Assembly: GCA_016618085.1 (NCBI GenBank)
Contig: JABLTG010000080.1
Location: 1-64,000 of the forward strand
Source of the DNA: Neovahlkampfia damariscottae
Lineage: Eukaryota > Heterolobosea > Selenaionea > Neovahlkampfiida > Neovahlkampfiidae
DNA: 64,000 bases
Direction: 5' to 3'
A program made the position numbers and the translations under genes. Within the stretch, counting starts at the first letter, position 1; every line of letters begins with the position of its first letter. Below the pieces are notes generated by a model. It searched no databases, had not been told where the DNA came from, and worked only from the letters and a program-made list of their open reading frames with translations. This document shows positions 1-8,985 of the stretch, piece by piece.

Positions 1-270
1 GTAACTCCATTGAAATACGAAGAAAATAAATTTGGTGGTAATCCACTTGCTTTACTAGGCGCTCTTTCATCTGCATTACCAGTTGTAAGAATGATTAGAG
101 GAGCAGTTCAAAAAGGTGCTCCAATTGTAAAAGCTATCGTTGATGGAGCCGAAACAGTTGGTTTAGGTGTGACTGCACCACAACAAGCAAAAAAACAAAC
201 AAAAAAATCTGGAAAAATTAGTAGAGGTCAATTAATCACAAGAAGTCAATTAAATGAAGAAATATACTAA
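1..270 (+). CDS. Polinton-like virus major capsid protein, C-terminal end (partial)
   Basis: The frame is open from the first base of the window and ends at a TAA at 268-270, so only the last ~90 residues are present. They consist of a GGNPLALLGALSSALP stretch, a run of small hydrophobic residues alternating with R/K, then a basic tail (KKQTKKSGK). The same segment recurs at 22,700-22,865 as the continuation of a decayed ORF with double-jelly-roll-like capsid features, which is how this fragment was identified. The convergent genes that follow (penton, adenain-type protease) fit the structural module of Polinton-like viruses. The identification rests on that internal match and on context, not on the fragment alone. 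The tail could also be read as a separate small virion peptide. Confidence 0.7.
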   Translation, partial: VTPLKYEENKFGGNPLALLGALSSALPVVRMIRGAVQKGAPIVKAIVDGAETVGLGVTAPQQAKKQTKKSGKISRGQLITRSQLNEEIY

Positions 271-338
271 CTTGTTCGTCAGTTTCACTTCATTCCTCGC
301 GATACAAATTAAATAATTAAAAAAATTTTTTGAGCAAT

Positions 339-1400
339 TTAAAATTCATGAAATAGTAATTTTACTGTTGTTAATGAATTACTTGGAACTTCAAGTGGAA
401 AAACTCTTCCATGCACATCTGAATAGTAAATTTGAAGATCAATATCGGTAATTTCTCTTGAGTCTTCCAAATCAATGAATTCATATTCATTCGCTGAGAA
501 ATTTTGAATGCTTCTACAATGAAGAGCATTTGTGCTTTCCAAATCAAATTCAAAATTCTTTAATATTTTTTGACTTCCATAACTTGTTTCACTTGCAAAA
601 TCAAATGTATTATTTAAAAATTCAGCTCTAATCGGTAATGAGTTGGTTGTAAATATTAAATTTCTAACTTGAAAGAATTTGTAAATTGTGCAATATTCTC
701 CTCTGACAATGATTGAAGTTGCACCTGTGCTGGTGTTAATTACGGAATTTCTTGTGTGTACAACTGTGTTCGTCATGCTGTTTGTTCCATTCAAGAACAC
801 ATCAATCTTGACATATCTTCCTTGATTTAAATCAGTTATTGAATGAGTGAAATTATCAAACATCGCCCATAATTTTTTGTTCATGTAGAATTTATGTTTT
901 GCCATCAAGTTTGCAAAATCTTCTGGAAAAACAATGTCAACTATTGCTCTATCTCGGTCATAAATAAAATATGGGATTTGATTGATATTAACTGCCGTTC
1001 CTGTGCATGCATTGACTATTGCTTTGTTTAAAATTTGAATGAAATGATCAATTGTGAATATTCTAAGATCGTTTGAATTATTGGTGAAGCTTTCAAATTG
1101 TAAATAGGCTTGTTTAACTGTCCCAGCACCATCATCAACTGTAACTGAATAATAATTGTTATCTGCAGTTGTATAACTTTGATTCAAACTGAATGAAGAA
1201 AATTGAGTTGAAGGAAAATACATGATCGGAATTTTTGAAGTATCAACTGAAAATCTGACTACTGCCAATTTATATTTGTAACCAAAGTTGACTAAGTTTG
1301 TTGCTCGTTTGTCAAAATATCTGAATTCTTTTGGGTTTTCATCTTTGTTAACAACTCCAATGTTGTAATAAATATTTTTTCCTTCTCTGTAGAGATCCAT
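339..1400 (-). CDS. Penton-like minor capsid protein of a Polinton-like virus
   Basis: This is an intact 353-residue ORF starting at an ATG. It is beta-rich, with no signal peptide and no membrane segment. The N-terminus (MDLYREGKNIYYNIGVVN) is followed by a hydrophobic strand region (YKLAVVRFSVDTSKIPIMYF). The C-terminus runs YYSDVHGRVFPLEVPSN then VKLLF, a pattern typical of the minor capsid/penton proteins encoded beside the capsid gene in Polintons and Polinton-like viruses. It is convergent with the capsid fragment (68 bp between stops) and 55 bp downstream of the protease gene on the same strand, the usual capsid-penton-protease cluster. The function is inferred from family pattern and position. 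The ORF is undamaged, so this integration may be recent or the virus still functional. Confidence 0.65.
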   Translation of the reverse strand: MDLYREGKNIYYNIGVVNKDENPKEFRYFDKRATNLVNFGYKYKLAVVRFSVDTSKIPIMYFPSTQFSSFSLNQSYTTADNNYYSVTVDDGAGTVKQAYLQFESFTNNSNDLRIFTIDHFIQILNKAIVNACTGTAVNINQIPYFIYDRDRAIVDIVFPEDFANLMAKHKFYMNKKLWAMFDNFTHSITDLNQGRYVKIDVFLNGTNSMTNTVVHTRNSVINTSTGATSIIVRGEYCTIYKFFQVRNLIFTTNSLPIRAEFLNNTFDFASETSYGSQKILKNFEFDLESTNALHCRSIQNFSANEYEFIDLEDSREITDIDLQIYYSDVHGRVFPLEVPSNSLTTVKLLFHEF

Positions 1401-1455
1401 TGTACTTCTGTAAAATTTGGTATACTTTTAATTCAAAAAAGTTTTTTAATGGAAA

Positions 1456-1989
1456 TTAATTTATCCTATCAAATAAATTCACGATTACAACATCATCGTA
1501 AGTGGATTTACTGTTTAATAATGCTTCTAATTTTTTTCTGCTTGAGTCCATCCATTTCTTGTATTCAGGTAACAACAATTCCTTAAACAAAATTCTATTG
1601 GCGCAATGAAAACCACAGGTTTGAGTATTTGGACCTTGAAAGCGATGTTGATTGAAACTTAGTTTATATGGAGAATTGTACATCAAATAACTTAGGTATG
1701 TATGACCTTGAGCTTTCAAAATCTCAGATTTTGAGGATATTTGTGAATTCATCACATTATTTTTATACGCAGCAAGTTTCAATTGTTTGTCTGGAAATAA
1801 ACCATAAGGATCAAAGAATTCAACTAATTCCCTCTTTCTACTGAATGAATTTTTTTCTGTTAGTTTATTAATGCAGCAGTAATGACCATAATTATCTGTT
1901 TGATGGTACATGATGATTACACTGCCATTATTCACATGAAGTAAGTGCTCTAAAGTATCATATTGATAAAGTTCGTGATAAGACAACAT
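1456..1989 (-). CDS. Adenovirus-type (adenain/Ulp1-like) maturation cysteine protease
   Basis: The 177-residue ORF starts at an ATG. In order it shows the catalytic elements of the viral C5/Ulp1-like family: His in GHYCCI (about residue 37), the acidic residue in VEFFDPYG (about 70), Gln in RFQGPNTQ (about 119) and the nucleophile Cys in QTCGFHCANR (about 124). The length is close to adenain (about 200 aa). In Polintons, virophages and adenoviruses this enzyme matures virion proteins during assembly. It lies directly upstream of the penton-like gene on the same strand. All catalytic positions are retained, so I see no sign of decay. A cellular SUMO protease is unlikely given its small size, the DPYG motif and its neighbours. 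Confidence 0.85.
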   Translation of the reverse strand: MLSYHELYQYDTLEHLLHVNNGSVIIMYHQTDNYGHYCCINKLTEKNSFSRKRELVEFFDPYGLFPDKQLKLAAYKNNVMNSQISSKSEILKAQGHTYLSYLMYNSPYKLSFNQHRFQGPNTQTCGFHCANRILFKELLLPEYKKWMDSSRKKLEALLNSKSTYDDVVIVNLFDRIN

Positions 1990-2149
1990 TTTATGTTTTC
2001 CACTGAAAATCTTTTCAATTTGTATGTTGCTAAGTGGATATTGCTTAAGAATTCAAGTTTTTGCTCCATTTATTTTTAAATTCCTCACACTTATATTTAA
2101 ATTAAATAATTTTTCTCTGGTTTAAAATATAAATTTTTCTGATTCGTAA

Positions 2150-2293
2150 ATGTTTACCATTGACTACAAAACAAGCGAAAAAGCAATACCAATCGCTTAC
2201 ATCAAGGGTGGAAGAGATGATGATACAGTTATATTCTTGAACAAAGACAATTTGGACTCCACTCTGGAACAAAAATTAAAATTATACAATTAA
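2150..2293 (+). CDS. Small 47-residue ORF in the viral cluster
   Basis: An ATG at 2150 opens a 47-codon frame (MFTIDYKTSEKAIPIAYIKG at its N-terminus) ending TAA at 2291-2293. The residues are well mixed and charged, unlike a random AT-rich translation. It is divergent from the protease (160 bp apart), and its 3' end overlaps by about 12 nt the stop of the reconstructed minus-strand gene that follows, as in compact viral genomes. No domain is recognised. It may be a real small viral protein or the remaining N-terminus of a larger one. Confidence 0.4.
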   Translation: MFTIDYKTSEKAIPIAYIKGGRDDDTVIFLNKDNLDSTLEQKLKLYN

Positions 2294-2904
2294 CAATTTT
2301 TTCATTGAGTCCACAAAAATCATGTTTTGGAGGTTTAATAACTGTGTAGAACATGGAATAGTCAAGTTATAAATATGATTATCTGTAGTAGAGATAAATT
2401 TTTGAAAATTTTCCAAATAATATTCACACCATACATGACCGATTTCTTCATGAGATAAAATAAAAACAGAATTTAAAAAAATCCTGTCATTTCCAAGGTT
2501 TTTTTCAAATTTTTTAAGGTATATCCATTTAATTTTTTGAAGTTATCTAAAATACTTTGCCCATGATCTTTTGAGAAGTCTTCAATGACTTCACCGTCAA
2601 ACTGGAACTTTAATATGACATCAATGTCTGGATAAGAATCAAACTTTGCAGTGGCAAAAAAAACAATATGTTCTGAGGATTTTTTTGGACTATCAGGTTT
2701 TAGAGATAAAATGCACTGTTTGATATTCGATTTCCAGTTGTTTTGATTGTTAATAAAAATTTGTTTCCCATCAGCAGTGGAATTGGTGGCATCAACTTTG
2801 AATTTTACACTTTGGTATTTGAGATATAATTCAGAGTACTTATTTTTTAAGGAAACTTTCGCTAAATTAAATGTGTTTCTGAAAGTTTGGTATTCCTGGG
2901 ACAT
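2282..2904 (-). pseudogene. Viral-cluster protein with an HExxH motif, interrupted by a homopolymer frameshift
   Basis: From the ATG at 2904 the frame reads about 143 residues and stops at 2473-2475, directly after a T run. Adding one T to that run continues the frame for about 65 residues through a segment FILSHEEIGHVWCEYYLENF to a stop at 2282-2284. This gives a protein of about 207 residues. HEEIGH fits the zinc-metallopeptidase HExxH signature, and it lies just past the frameshift in a hydrophobic-flanked helix, as in zincins. The gene may be a true pseudogene, a sequencing error in a T run, or use frameshifting. No family is recognised for the first 143 residues. It belongs to the viral cluster by position. 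Confidence 0.5.
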
Positions 2905-3608
2905 CAAGTTGTGTTTTTCAATGAAATTGATTGGTTGGAATTTAATTTAAAGAGATAAAATAAGAAATATTGCTCTATTTAAGAATTATAAAACTACAAA
3001 ATAAGGTAGTTTTTCTGAATAATTTTTTTTATCCATTTCCATCTTTACTTCAACCATACCAAAATTCCAAAATAATTCAAATCACCCATATCTCATTACC
3101 AACCTCGCCTTAAATAATGAATAATCCATTATTATAATTATTTAATTTTTTTTTCTTCTCCACAATCATCCAAAATCACAAACCATCTCTAATCCTATTT
3201 CAATTAGTTCCAAAAATCCGTCACCAATATCAAATTAATTCTAAAACGCCAACACCATACAGTAACCATCAATATCATCCTCCCACTCCAGTTCAAATTC
3301 CAAAACTCCTCACAGCTGCTTGTTTTATTAATTCTTTTATTTTTTTGTTCATTGGCTGATTTTAAAAAATTAAATTTTTTGTTTATTTACAAGTAAAGGA
3401 AACAATGAATTGTGTATTTCTGCTTCAGAAATTTTTATTGTTGTGTAGAGGTGAGTTTTATATTTTTCTTGGTCTCAGCTGTTGGGTGGTCGGACTGATT
3501 TTGAAAATTTTTGAGTGGAATTTTAGAGGGGTTTTGCTACTCTTCGTTTATGTAAAATTTACTCTTCAAAAAAGAGCATAAGGCCATTACTACTTTAATG
3601 TTTCAAGC
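2905..3608. other. Noncoding gap with a G-poor strip
   Basis: About 700 bp without a supportable gene. From about 3040 to 3330 the plus strand is strikingly poor in G and rich in CCA, CAA and TCC words, unlike any other intergenic stretch here. It separates the viral cluster from the first host gene, so it may hold the viral terminus or decayed non-genic sequence. I could not match it to the surroundings of the second viral remnant by eye. Confidence 0.4.
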
Positions 3609-4230
3609 ATGTTTTCTAATATTGATAAATTCATTGAACGTGAAAATGATTTTGATGATTATTTGAGAAACTACGGTCCTACTGTTTCTATAATCTCTGC
3701 AGAAGTAAATTCTGGTTTATTATTTTATGATATATGTGCTGGAAATCAAAAAAATAAATGGAAACAATGTAATTTCAAATTGAACTAATCACCATTATTT
3801 TTCAGTTTATCCTATTGCTGATAAAATCATTTATATGGTATCTTTGGCATCATTTTTAAAAATAGATGAATATACCTATGAAAATGCAATGATTGAAACT
3901 ATAAATTCATTAAAAAAAATTTTAAATGAATCAATCATTTTAGATTTTCCAATTTACATTGTATTGACAAAAAAAGATGTCTTTATGGAATTTTTCAATT
4001 TTGAAAAGTTCAAAGAGATTTTCAAAGAATATGTAATCTTCATTGAATTCAACTTTTAATTTTTTATTTCATTTTAGGAAGGAAATGATGATGCAAAAGA
4101 TGCTTTAGAATTTTTGAATAATTATTTCAAAAATTTCGATAAAAAAATAAGAAAAGTATTTGAAGTAAATTTATTAGACACAAAAGATTCTGCTGTATTT
4201 ATTGAAAATCTTGATAAAATGAAAAAATAA
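3609..4230 (+). CDS. G protein alpha-subunit-like protein lacking the P-loop half
   Basis: Three exons (introns 3769-3805 and 4033-4077, both GT-AG) encode about 179 residues, half a normal Galpha. The protein starts near switch I. Switch II is altered (FYDICAGNQKNKWKQFYPIA, compared with DVGGQRxxRKKW in Galpha). The helix after it (IIYMVSLASFLKIDEYTYEN) matches the usual VALS..D region, and the base-recognition motif is LTKKD instead of NKKD. The final TCAT loop is degenerate (VNLLDTKDSAVFIENL). There is no GxxxxGKS/T and no N-myristoylation site, so canonical GTP hydrolysis is unlikely. No P-loop exon is visible in the 600 bp upstream. It may be a pseudo-GTPase or a gene losing function, though all three exons are open and splice in frame. 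Confidence 0.7.
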
Positions 4231-4256
4231 AAATTTATTTTCAACCAATCAAAAAA

Positions 4257-4919
4257 ATGGTAAAGTCCAAATCTGCAAGAAAGAAAAAAGCAAAACAAGA
4301 AAAAAATAAACATGGTTCAGACTCTGAAGAAGAAGAAGAAGAAGAAAAAAAAACAATAGATCAAAAAATTGAAGAAGAAGGAAAACTGGAAACTCAAAAA
4401 ACAACAAAAGTAGTAATGTGTCCTTATTGTGATATACCACTTGAATATTGTGAATTTAAAACAGAATGGGAAAAGTGTAAAGAATACATGGAAAAAAATC
4501 ATCCAAAAATTTTAGAAGGAATTAATGCATCAAAAGAGATGGACAAACTAAGAAAAAAAGAAACAAAAACTTTGAAGGTGAAAAAATCAAAAAATGATAA
4601 TGAAGTTAAATTAATTACTGTAGCTATTTCAAGAAGAAGCAAAAAAAAATCTCTCACTCTTGTTTATGGTTTTGAAGAAAGAGGTATTAACACAAAAAAA
4701 GTGGCTGGATTTTTTAAAAAAACATTTGCTTGTGGATGTACTGAAAAAAAAGATGAACATCAAAAAGTATTTGTTGAAATTCAAGGTGATGTTAGAGATC
4801 AATTACCTGATTTACTTTTAAATGAATATAAAATTGATTCAAAAGAAATTGTTTTTTTGGCGGAAAAGAAAAAAAAGAAAGATCAAGATGCTCAAGGTGA
4901 AGAAGAAAATGAAGAATAA
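4257..4919 (+). CDS. DENR: Density-regulated protein (DENR/Tma22), SUI1 family
   Basis: An intronless 220-residue protein. The N-terminus is Lys/Glu-rich. Next comes the DENR zinc-binding hallmark CPYCDIPLEYCEF (about residues 55-67), with a linker, then a C-terminal SUI1/eIF1-like domain (about 118-185: KLITVAISRRSKKKSLTLV, then GFEERGINTKKVAGFFKKTF and FACGC). DENR pairs with MCT-1 to recycle 40S subunits and allow reinitiation in the cytosol. The tail is acidic/lysine-rich. The start ATG follows a CCAATCA element by about 9 nt, and the gene begins 27 bp after the Galpha-like stop. Confidence is high because both domains are present in the right order. Confidence 0.95.
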   Translation: MVKSKSARKKKAKQEKNKHGSDSEEEEEEEKKTIDQKIEEEGKLETQKTTKVVMCPYCDIPLEYCEFKTEWEKCKEYMEKNHPKILEGINASKEMDKLRKKETKTLKVKKSKNDNEVKLITVAISRRSKKKSLTLVYGFEERGINTKKVAGFFKKTFACGCTEKKDEHQKVFVEIQGDVRDQLPDLLLNEYKIDSKEIVFLAEKKKKKDQDAQGEEENEE

Positions 4920-5058
4920 ATATTGCTTTAAAGAAAATTGGATTCCCAATTATTATTAATTTTTGATATAAATGTTCGACTGGAAAATAAATTCTGATCA
5001 TTTTTTATTTACAAATTTTGTTTTTTGCTTCAAGAGAAAGACCTTAACTTTTTTAATT

Positions 5059-5720
5059 TCATTTTAAACCAAAAATTGGTTTCATCAATTGATCCATAAA
5101 TCCAAAAAATTCAACTCCTTCTCTTTGTTTTTTCAATTTTTGTTCTTCTCTCATTAATTCAATTTGTCTTTTATTTTTCATTTGATTATCTTTTTTCTCC
5201 CATGCAATATCATCATCATAATGTTGAATTGATTTTTTAAAATTCAATTGATTGGTTGATAAATAATAATTTGCTACATCTTCATTTACTTGTTTCATAG
5301 TTATAAATTTATTCATTAAATCTCTTTTTGTTGATTCAAAATCATCTTCGAACCTAGAAGAATGAGGTTTGAGAAAATAATTTTTTTTTACAGTTTTTTT
5401 AGGTCAAAATAATTTGGTCCTGGAATAATTATTGTTTCTTCTTGGAAGAATGACAGGTCATCATCAGGTGAGTAAATTCCATTTGCTGCTTTGATGTCAG
5501 CAATTTCAACATTGTACATTAGTGATAAACGCATTAATGTGTCATTTTTTCTGTCAATTGGATGATGAATTATTGATGGTACATTATTCTTTTCATCAAA
5601 TTTTGTTCTTGTTTGTGTTATTGTTGTTGGATAAATAGAGTCTTGATTTGTTACACGAAATAGTTCAGGTGCTTCTGTTCTTTCTGTTGGAATACTTGTT
5701 CCATAATTAAGGACTCTCAT
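5059..5720 (-). CDS. LysM-domain protein (LYSMD-like)
   Basis: Two exons joined by a 38-nt intron (5354-5391) give about 207 residues. I chose the ATG at 5720; the open frame extends a little upstream but has no other ATG. One LysM module lies in the middle: HPIDRKNDTLMRLSLMYNVE, then IADIKAANGIYSPDDDL and a final TIIIPGP. This is the (H-x-I..DTL..L...Y-x-V....IK..N) pattern. The C-terminal exon is charged and helical, ending in a short hydrophobic PIFGLK. There is no signal peptide, so it resembles intracellular eukaryotic LYSMD proteins rather than secreted chitin binders. A CCAATCA element lies about 70 bp upstream of the start. Confidence 0.8.
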
Positions 5721-5868
5721 TTGATTTGTGTTTGTTTTTTCTGTTGTCAAAACATCAACTTCAACTCAGTTATATTGTTTTGGTTATCCAATCAAAATGA
5801 TTTAGAAGTTCCAATCCATAAAAATTAGAAGGTTCCAAAAAAAATTCCATCTTCTGTTTGAAAGGATT

Positions 5869-7798
5869 TTATTCTTTCTCTTCGAATTCTATTTCTAAGA
5901 GAGTATTATTATCATCTGTTAAATAAGAAAAAGTGATTAAATTTAACTCTTCCAAAAATGCGATCAATTCAGTTTCAGTCTCTTTTGAAAATATTCTAAT
6001 GATCAAAATCTCATTCTCCTTCAAAATATCTTTCAAATTCTTTTTGAATTTTTCAATATTTCTTGTTTGAGATAATTTGAATTGTTGATTAATTTGGAAA
6101 ATGTTGAGTCCAAAATTTTCAGCAACACTAATTTCTTCAAAGTTTCGAACTGAAAAAACATGGAATTCTAAAGCAGCATTTCTTGGTAATTTACTAGTTG
6201 TAATAATCTCTAAAAACAATTTTTCTTCGTTAAATTTTACTCTTTTCAATAGTTCCTTTTTAAAATAAAATTCTTGGTTAATTTTTTCCTGATCAACAAA
6301 AATTATGATTCTGAAACTATTTTCCAAAGAAGATTGAAAGTAACTCAAAATAGAATTTAAATTTTTGATAGTGGTATTGAATTCCTTAATGTAATCATCT
6401 TCGAGTTTCATTAATGTTGGGATCAATCCGATTTGACCAGATACTTTAATCAAATTGCCAAATTGTATAGCTTGAGAATATGGTCCAATATTTGCAGGTG
6501 CCCATTCTGATATACTTTGAACATGTAATACTTTCGAATGGAGTTCTTCTTCTCTGGTAATTCCAAAACATTCAATTTTGAGGCTTGATTTCATGTTTGA
6601 GTTTTCTATACAAACTCTTGATGGAGGATCAAAAAATTTGAAGAATTGTAAATAAGTCTTGTTCATATCATTAAAATGTTTCAAATTTTGCAAGATTAAA
6701 ACATTCTGTAAAATTTTAAAATCCTGTGTTGCATCTTCAATCTTTGAAAATAAAGTAGAATTCAAAGAGGAATCAAAAGATTCTCCAGAAATTGAAATAA
6801 AATTTTTTGTTTTTTTAATGTTCAAAATGATATTTTTATCATTATTTTCCAATTTTTTTTTCTCTTTTTGTTGAAATTGAAATACAGAAGAAACTTCAAG
6901 TTTTTGATTTTCATTGATCATCTCCAGATCCATCAATTCATTTTTTTTTTCTAAATGAAATTTGTTGATTATAAAATAAGCAACAGGAGCATAATAATCA
7001 TCATTTTCAATTTTTATCTCTGATTCATCAATGACTATTCTTTTTTTAAATAATGGACAATCTAATGTGATTGTTTCATATTCACCACCTTCACCGCAAA
7101 CATTTAGACATGCATCTATTTTCTAAATGCTGTTAATCATATTTTATCTACTAATTTTTCAAAAATATTTTGCAAATCTTTGAGACTCTTTCCTAAATGT
7201 TTTTTTGGAGACAAACCCATTGATGCAACTTTGACTAAAATTGAATCCATACCATTTTCTACCATTTCATTCAATAGTTCAGATTGATCTTTTTGCCATA
7301 AATAAGTGAAAGAAATCAAATTTAATCTTGCACAAACATTTTCAACACGATTTCTTTGATAATCACTTAAAATTGTTCCACATGAAATACCTTCAACTTC
7401 AGGAAAATCTTCTTTAACTTTTTTCAATAAATTATATAAATCTTCAACCTCGTCTTCAGAATTTATTTTTTCATTATTGTAGCCTAATTCTCTTTGTGTT
7501 GATTTTCCTTCAAAAAAATGTTGTATCAAAGGTAACTCAAAACAATCTGAAATTGCATGAATTAGATTATGACCGATAGTTTGAAACATGTAACTATCCA
7601 GTTCATCTTTAAAAAATTTAATTTGTTTTTTTTTTTACATTGTTGTTTTTCTTTTGGTGCTAAATTAGCCAAGCAGATTATTTCATGACCATGTTGCACA
7701 CATTTTACTAAATTATAACATGAGTCTTTTCCACCTGCGAATTGTTTGATTTCAAAGAAGTTTTTTTTTTTACCACTAATTAGACCAACAATTTTCAT
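5869..7798 (-). CDS. DPH6: Diphthine-ammonia ligase (ATP-PPase plus RidA-like domains)
   Basis: Four exons (introns 7735-7773, 7607-7638 and the 29-nt 7123-7151) splice to about 609 residues, close to the fungal enzyme length. The protein starts MKIVGLISG/GKDSCYNL, the ATP-PPase loop split by the first intron. It continues ELDSYMFQTIGHNLI, then EGISCGTILSDYQRNRVENV, and the family hallmark NVCGEGGEYETITLDCPLF. The last exon adds RidA/YjgF-like domains (SEWAPANIGPYSQAIQFGN, VSGQIGLIP). It performs the last step of diphthamide formation on eEF2. The second RidA region is diverged. The gene is divergent from the SDR gene, with 197 bp between start codons. Confidence 0.95.
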
Positions 7799-7995
7799 TT
7801 CTTTTCTGTCCAATTGAAAAGCGTCAAGTAAATTTGAACTGAAAAACCTGATGATTGGACTAATGTTCGGAGAAGAATCGGAATTGATTGAATTTTCTAA
7901 ATCAAAACATTGGTCAAATGAAAGATTTTCGAATCTTTTTGACCAATAAAAAGGAAGCTTATCTGCTGGAAACAAACCAACTAAAAATCAGCGAC
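7799..7995. promoter_or_regulatory. Divergent promoter between DPH6 and the SDR gene
   Basis: These 197 bp separate two divergent start codons. Inside are ATTGG at about 7854, ATTGGTC at about 7911 and, in the opposite orientation, GACCAAT at about 7940. This is the element that recurs upstream of most host genes in the window. Transcription from it is inferred. Confidence 0.5.
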
Positions 7996-8891
7996 ATGGG
8001 GAAAACAGCAGTTATCACAGGATGTTCATCAGGATTAGGATTAAGTTGTGCAGTGTTCTTTGCTAAAAACAGTTTCAAAGTCTTTGCGACTCTCAGAAAA
8101 CTTGAACAATCAGAAAAAGTTATTGAACAATTAAAAAAAGAACAAGTAGACGAAAAATTAGTTAATTTCATCATTATGGATGTTGCATCAGATGAATCAG
8201 TAACAGAAGGATTCAAAACTATTTTCAAGCAAACAGAAGTGATTGATGTACTCATTTGTAATGCAGGTAACAGAAATATATGAAAACTAAGATATTAGGA
8301 ATGGGTATTCCCGGATTAGCTGAATATTTACCTTTAGAAAGCACCAAAAAACAAATGGAAACAAACTTTTATGGTGTCATTCGTTGTCTCAAAGAAGTTT
8401 TACCTTCTATGAGAAAAAACAAAAAAGGAAAAGTACAAGTTATCTCTTCCATTGGAGGACTCAACGGACAAGTTTTTAATGATGTCTATTGTGCAAGTAA
8501 ATTTGCTGTTGAAGGTATGTTTGAATCTATGCATCCACTTTACAAGAAATTAGGCATTGATCTTTCTATAATTGAACCAGGTGCAATGACATCAAGTTTT
8601 CTCAATACTGCAACTTCCAACATGGAACAATCTACTAAAATGGATGATGAAATCATGAAATATCTTGGAATGTACATGAAAAGTGCTCAAAAGACTTTCT
8701 CTGATCCAACTACTTGTCAAGATCCAATGGATGTCGCTAAAGTGTGTTTTCAAGCCGTTACTGAAGAAAATCCAAATTTAAGATATCAACCAAATCAACA
8801 TCAAAAATATATCATTCCAATGAAATTAAAATATTCAGATTTAACAGGTGACAAAACTTCAGAACTTATGAGCAAAATGTTTGAAGAATAA
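7996..8891 (+). CDS. Short-chain dehydrogenase/reductase (17-beta-HSD1/retinol dehydrogenase type)
   Basis: Two exons with a 32-nt intron (8267-8298) give about 287 residues, normal for classical SDRs. Motifs in order: TGCSSGLG cofactor loop (about residue 10), the DV acidic pair, NAG (about 90, split by the intron), the catalytic Ser in SSIGG, YCASK (Tyr and Lys), and EPG after the active site. The long C-terminal part fits the steroid/retinoid-like branch. It oxidises or reduces an alcohol/carbonyl with NAD(P); the substrate cannot be told. There is no membrane anchor. The ATG at 7996 is in the cofactor-binding frame 11 residues before the glycine loop, as expected. Confidence 0.93.
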
Positions 8892-8985
8892 AGTTTTTTT
8901 CACAGAATTCTTTTCACTCCTTAGTTGCCTTTATCTTCTCCAGGCATCATTTTGAAGAAGAAATCAACAAATCTTAAATAAAATT

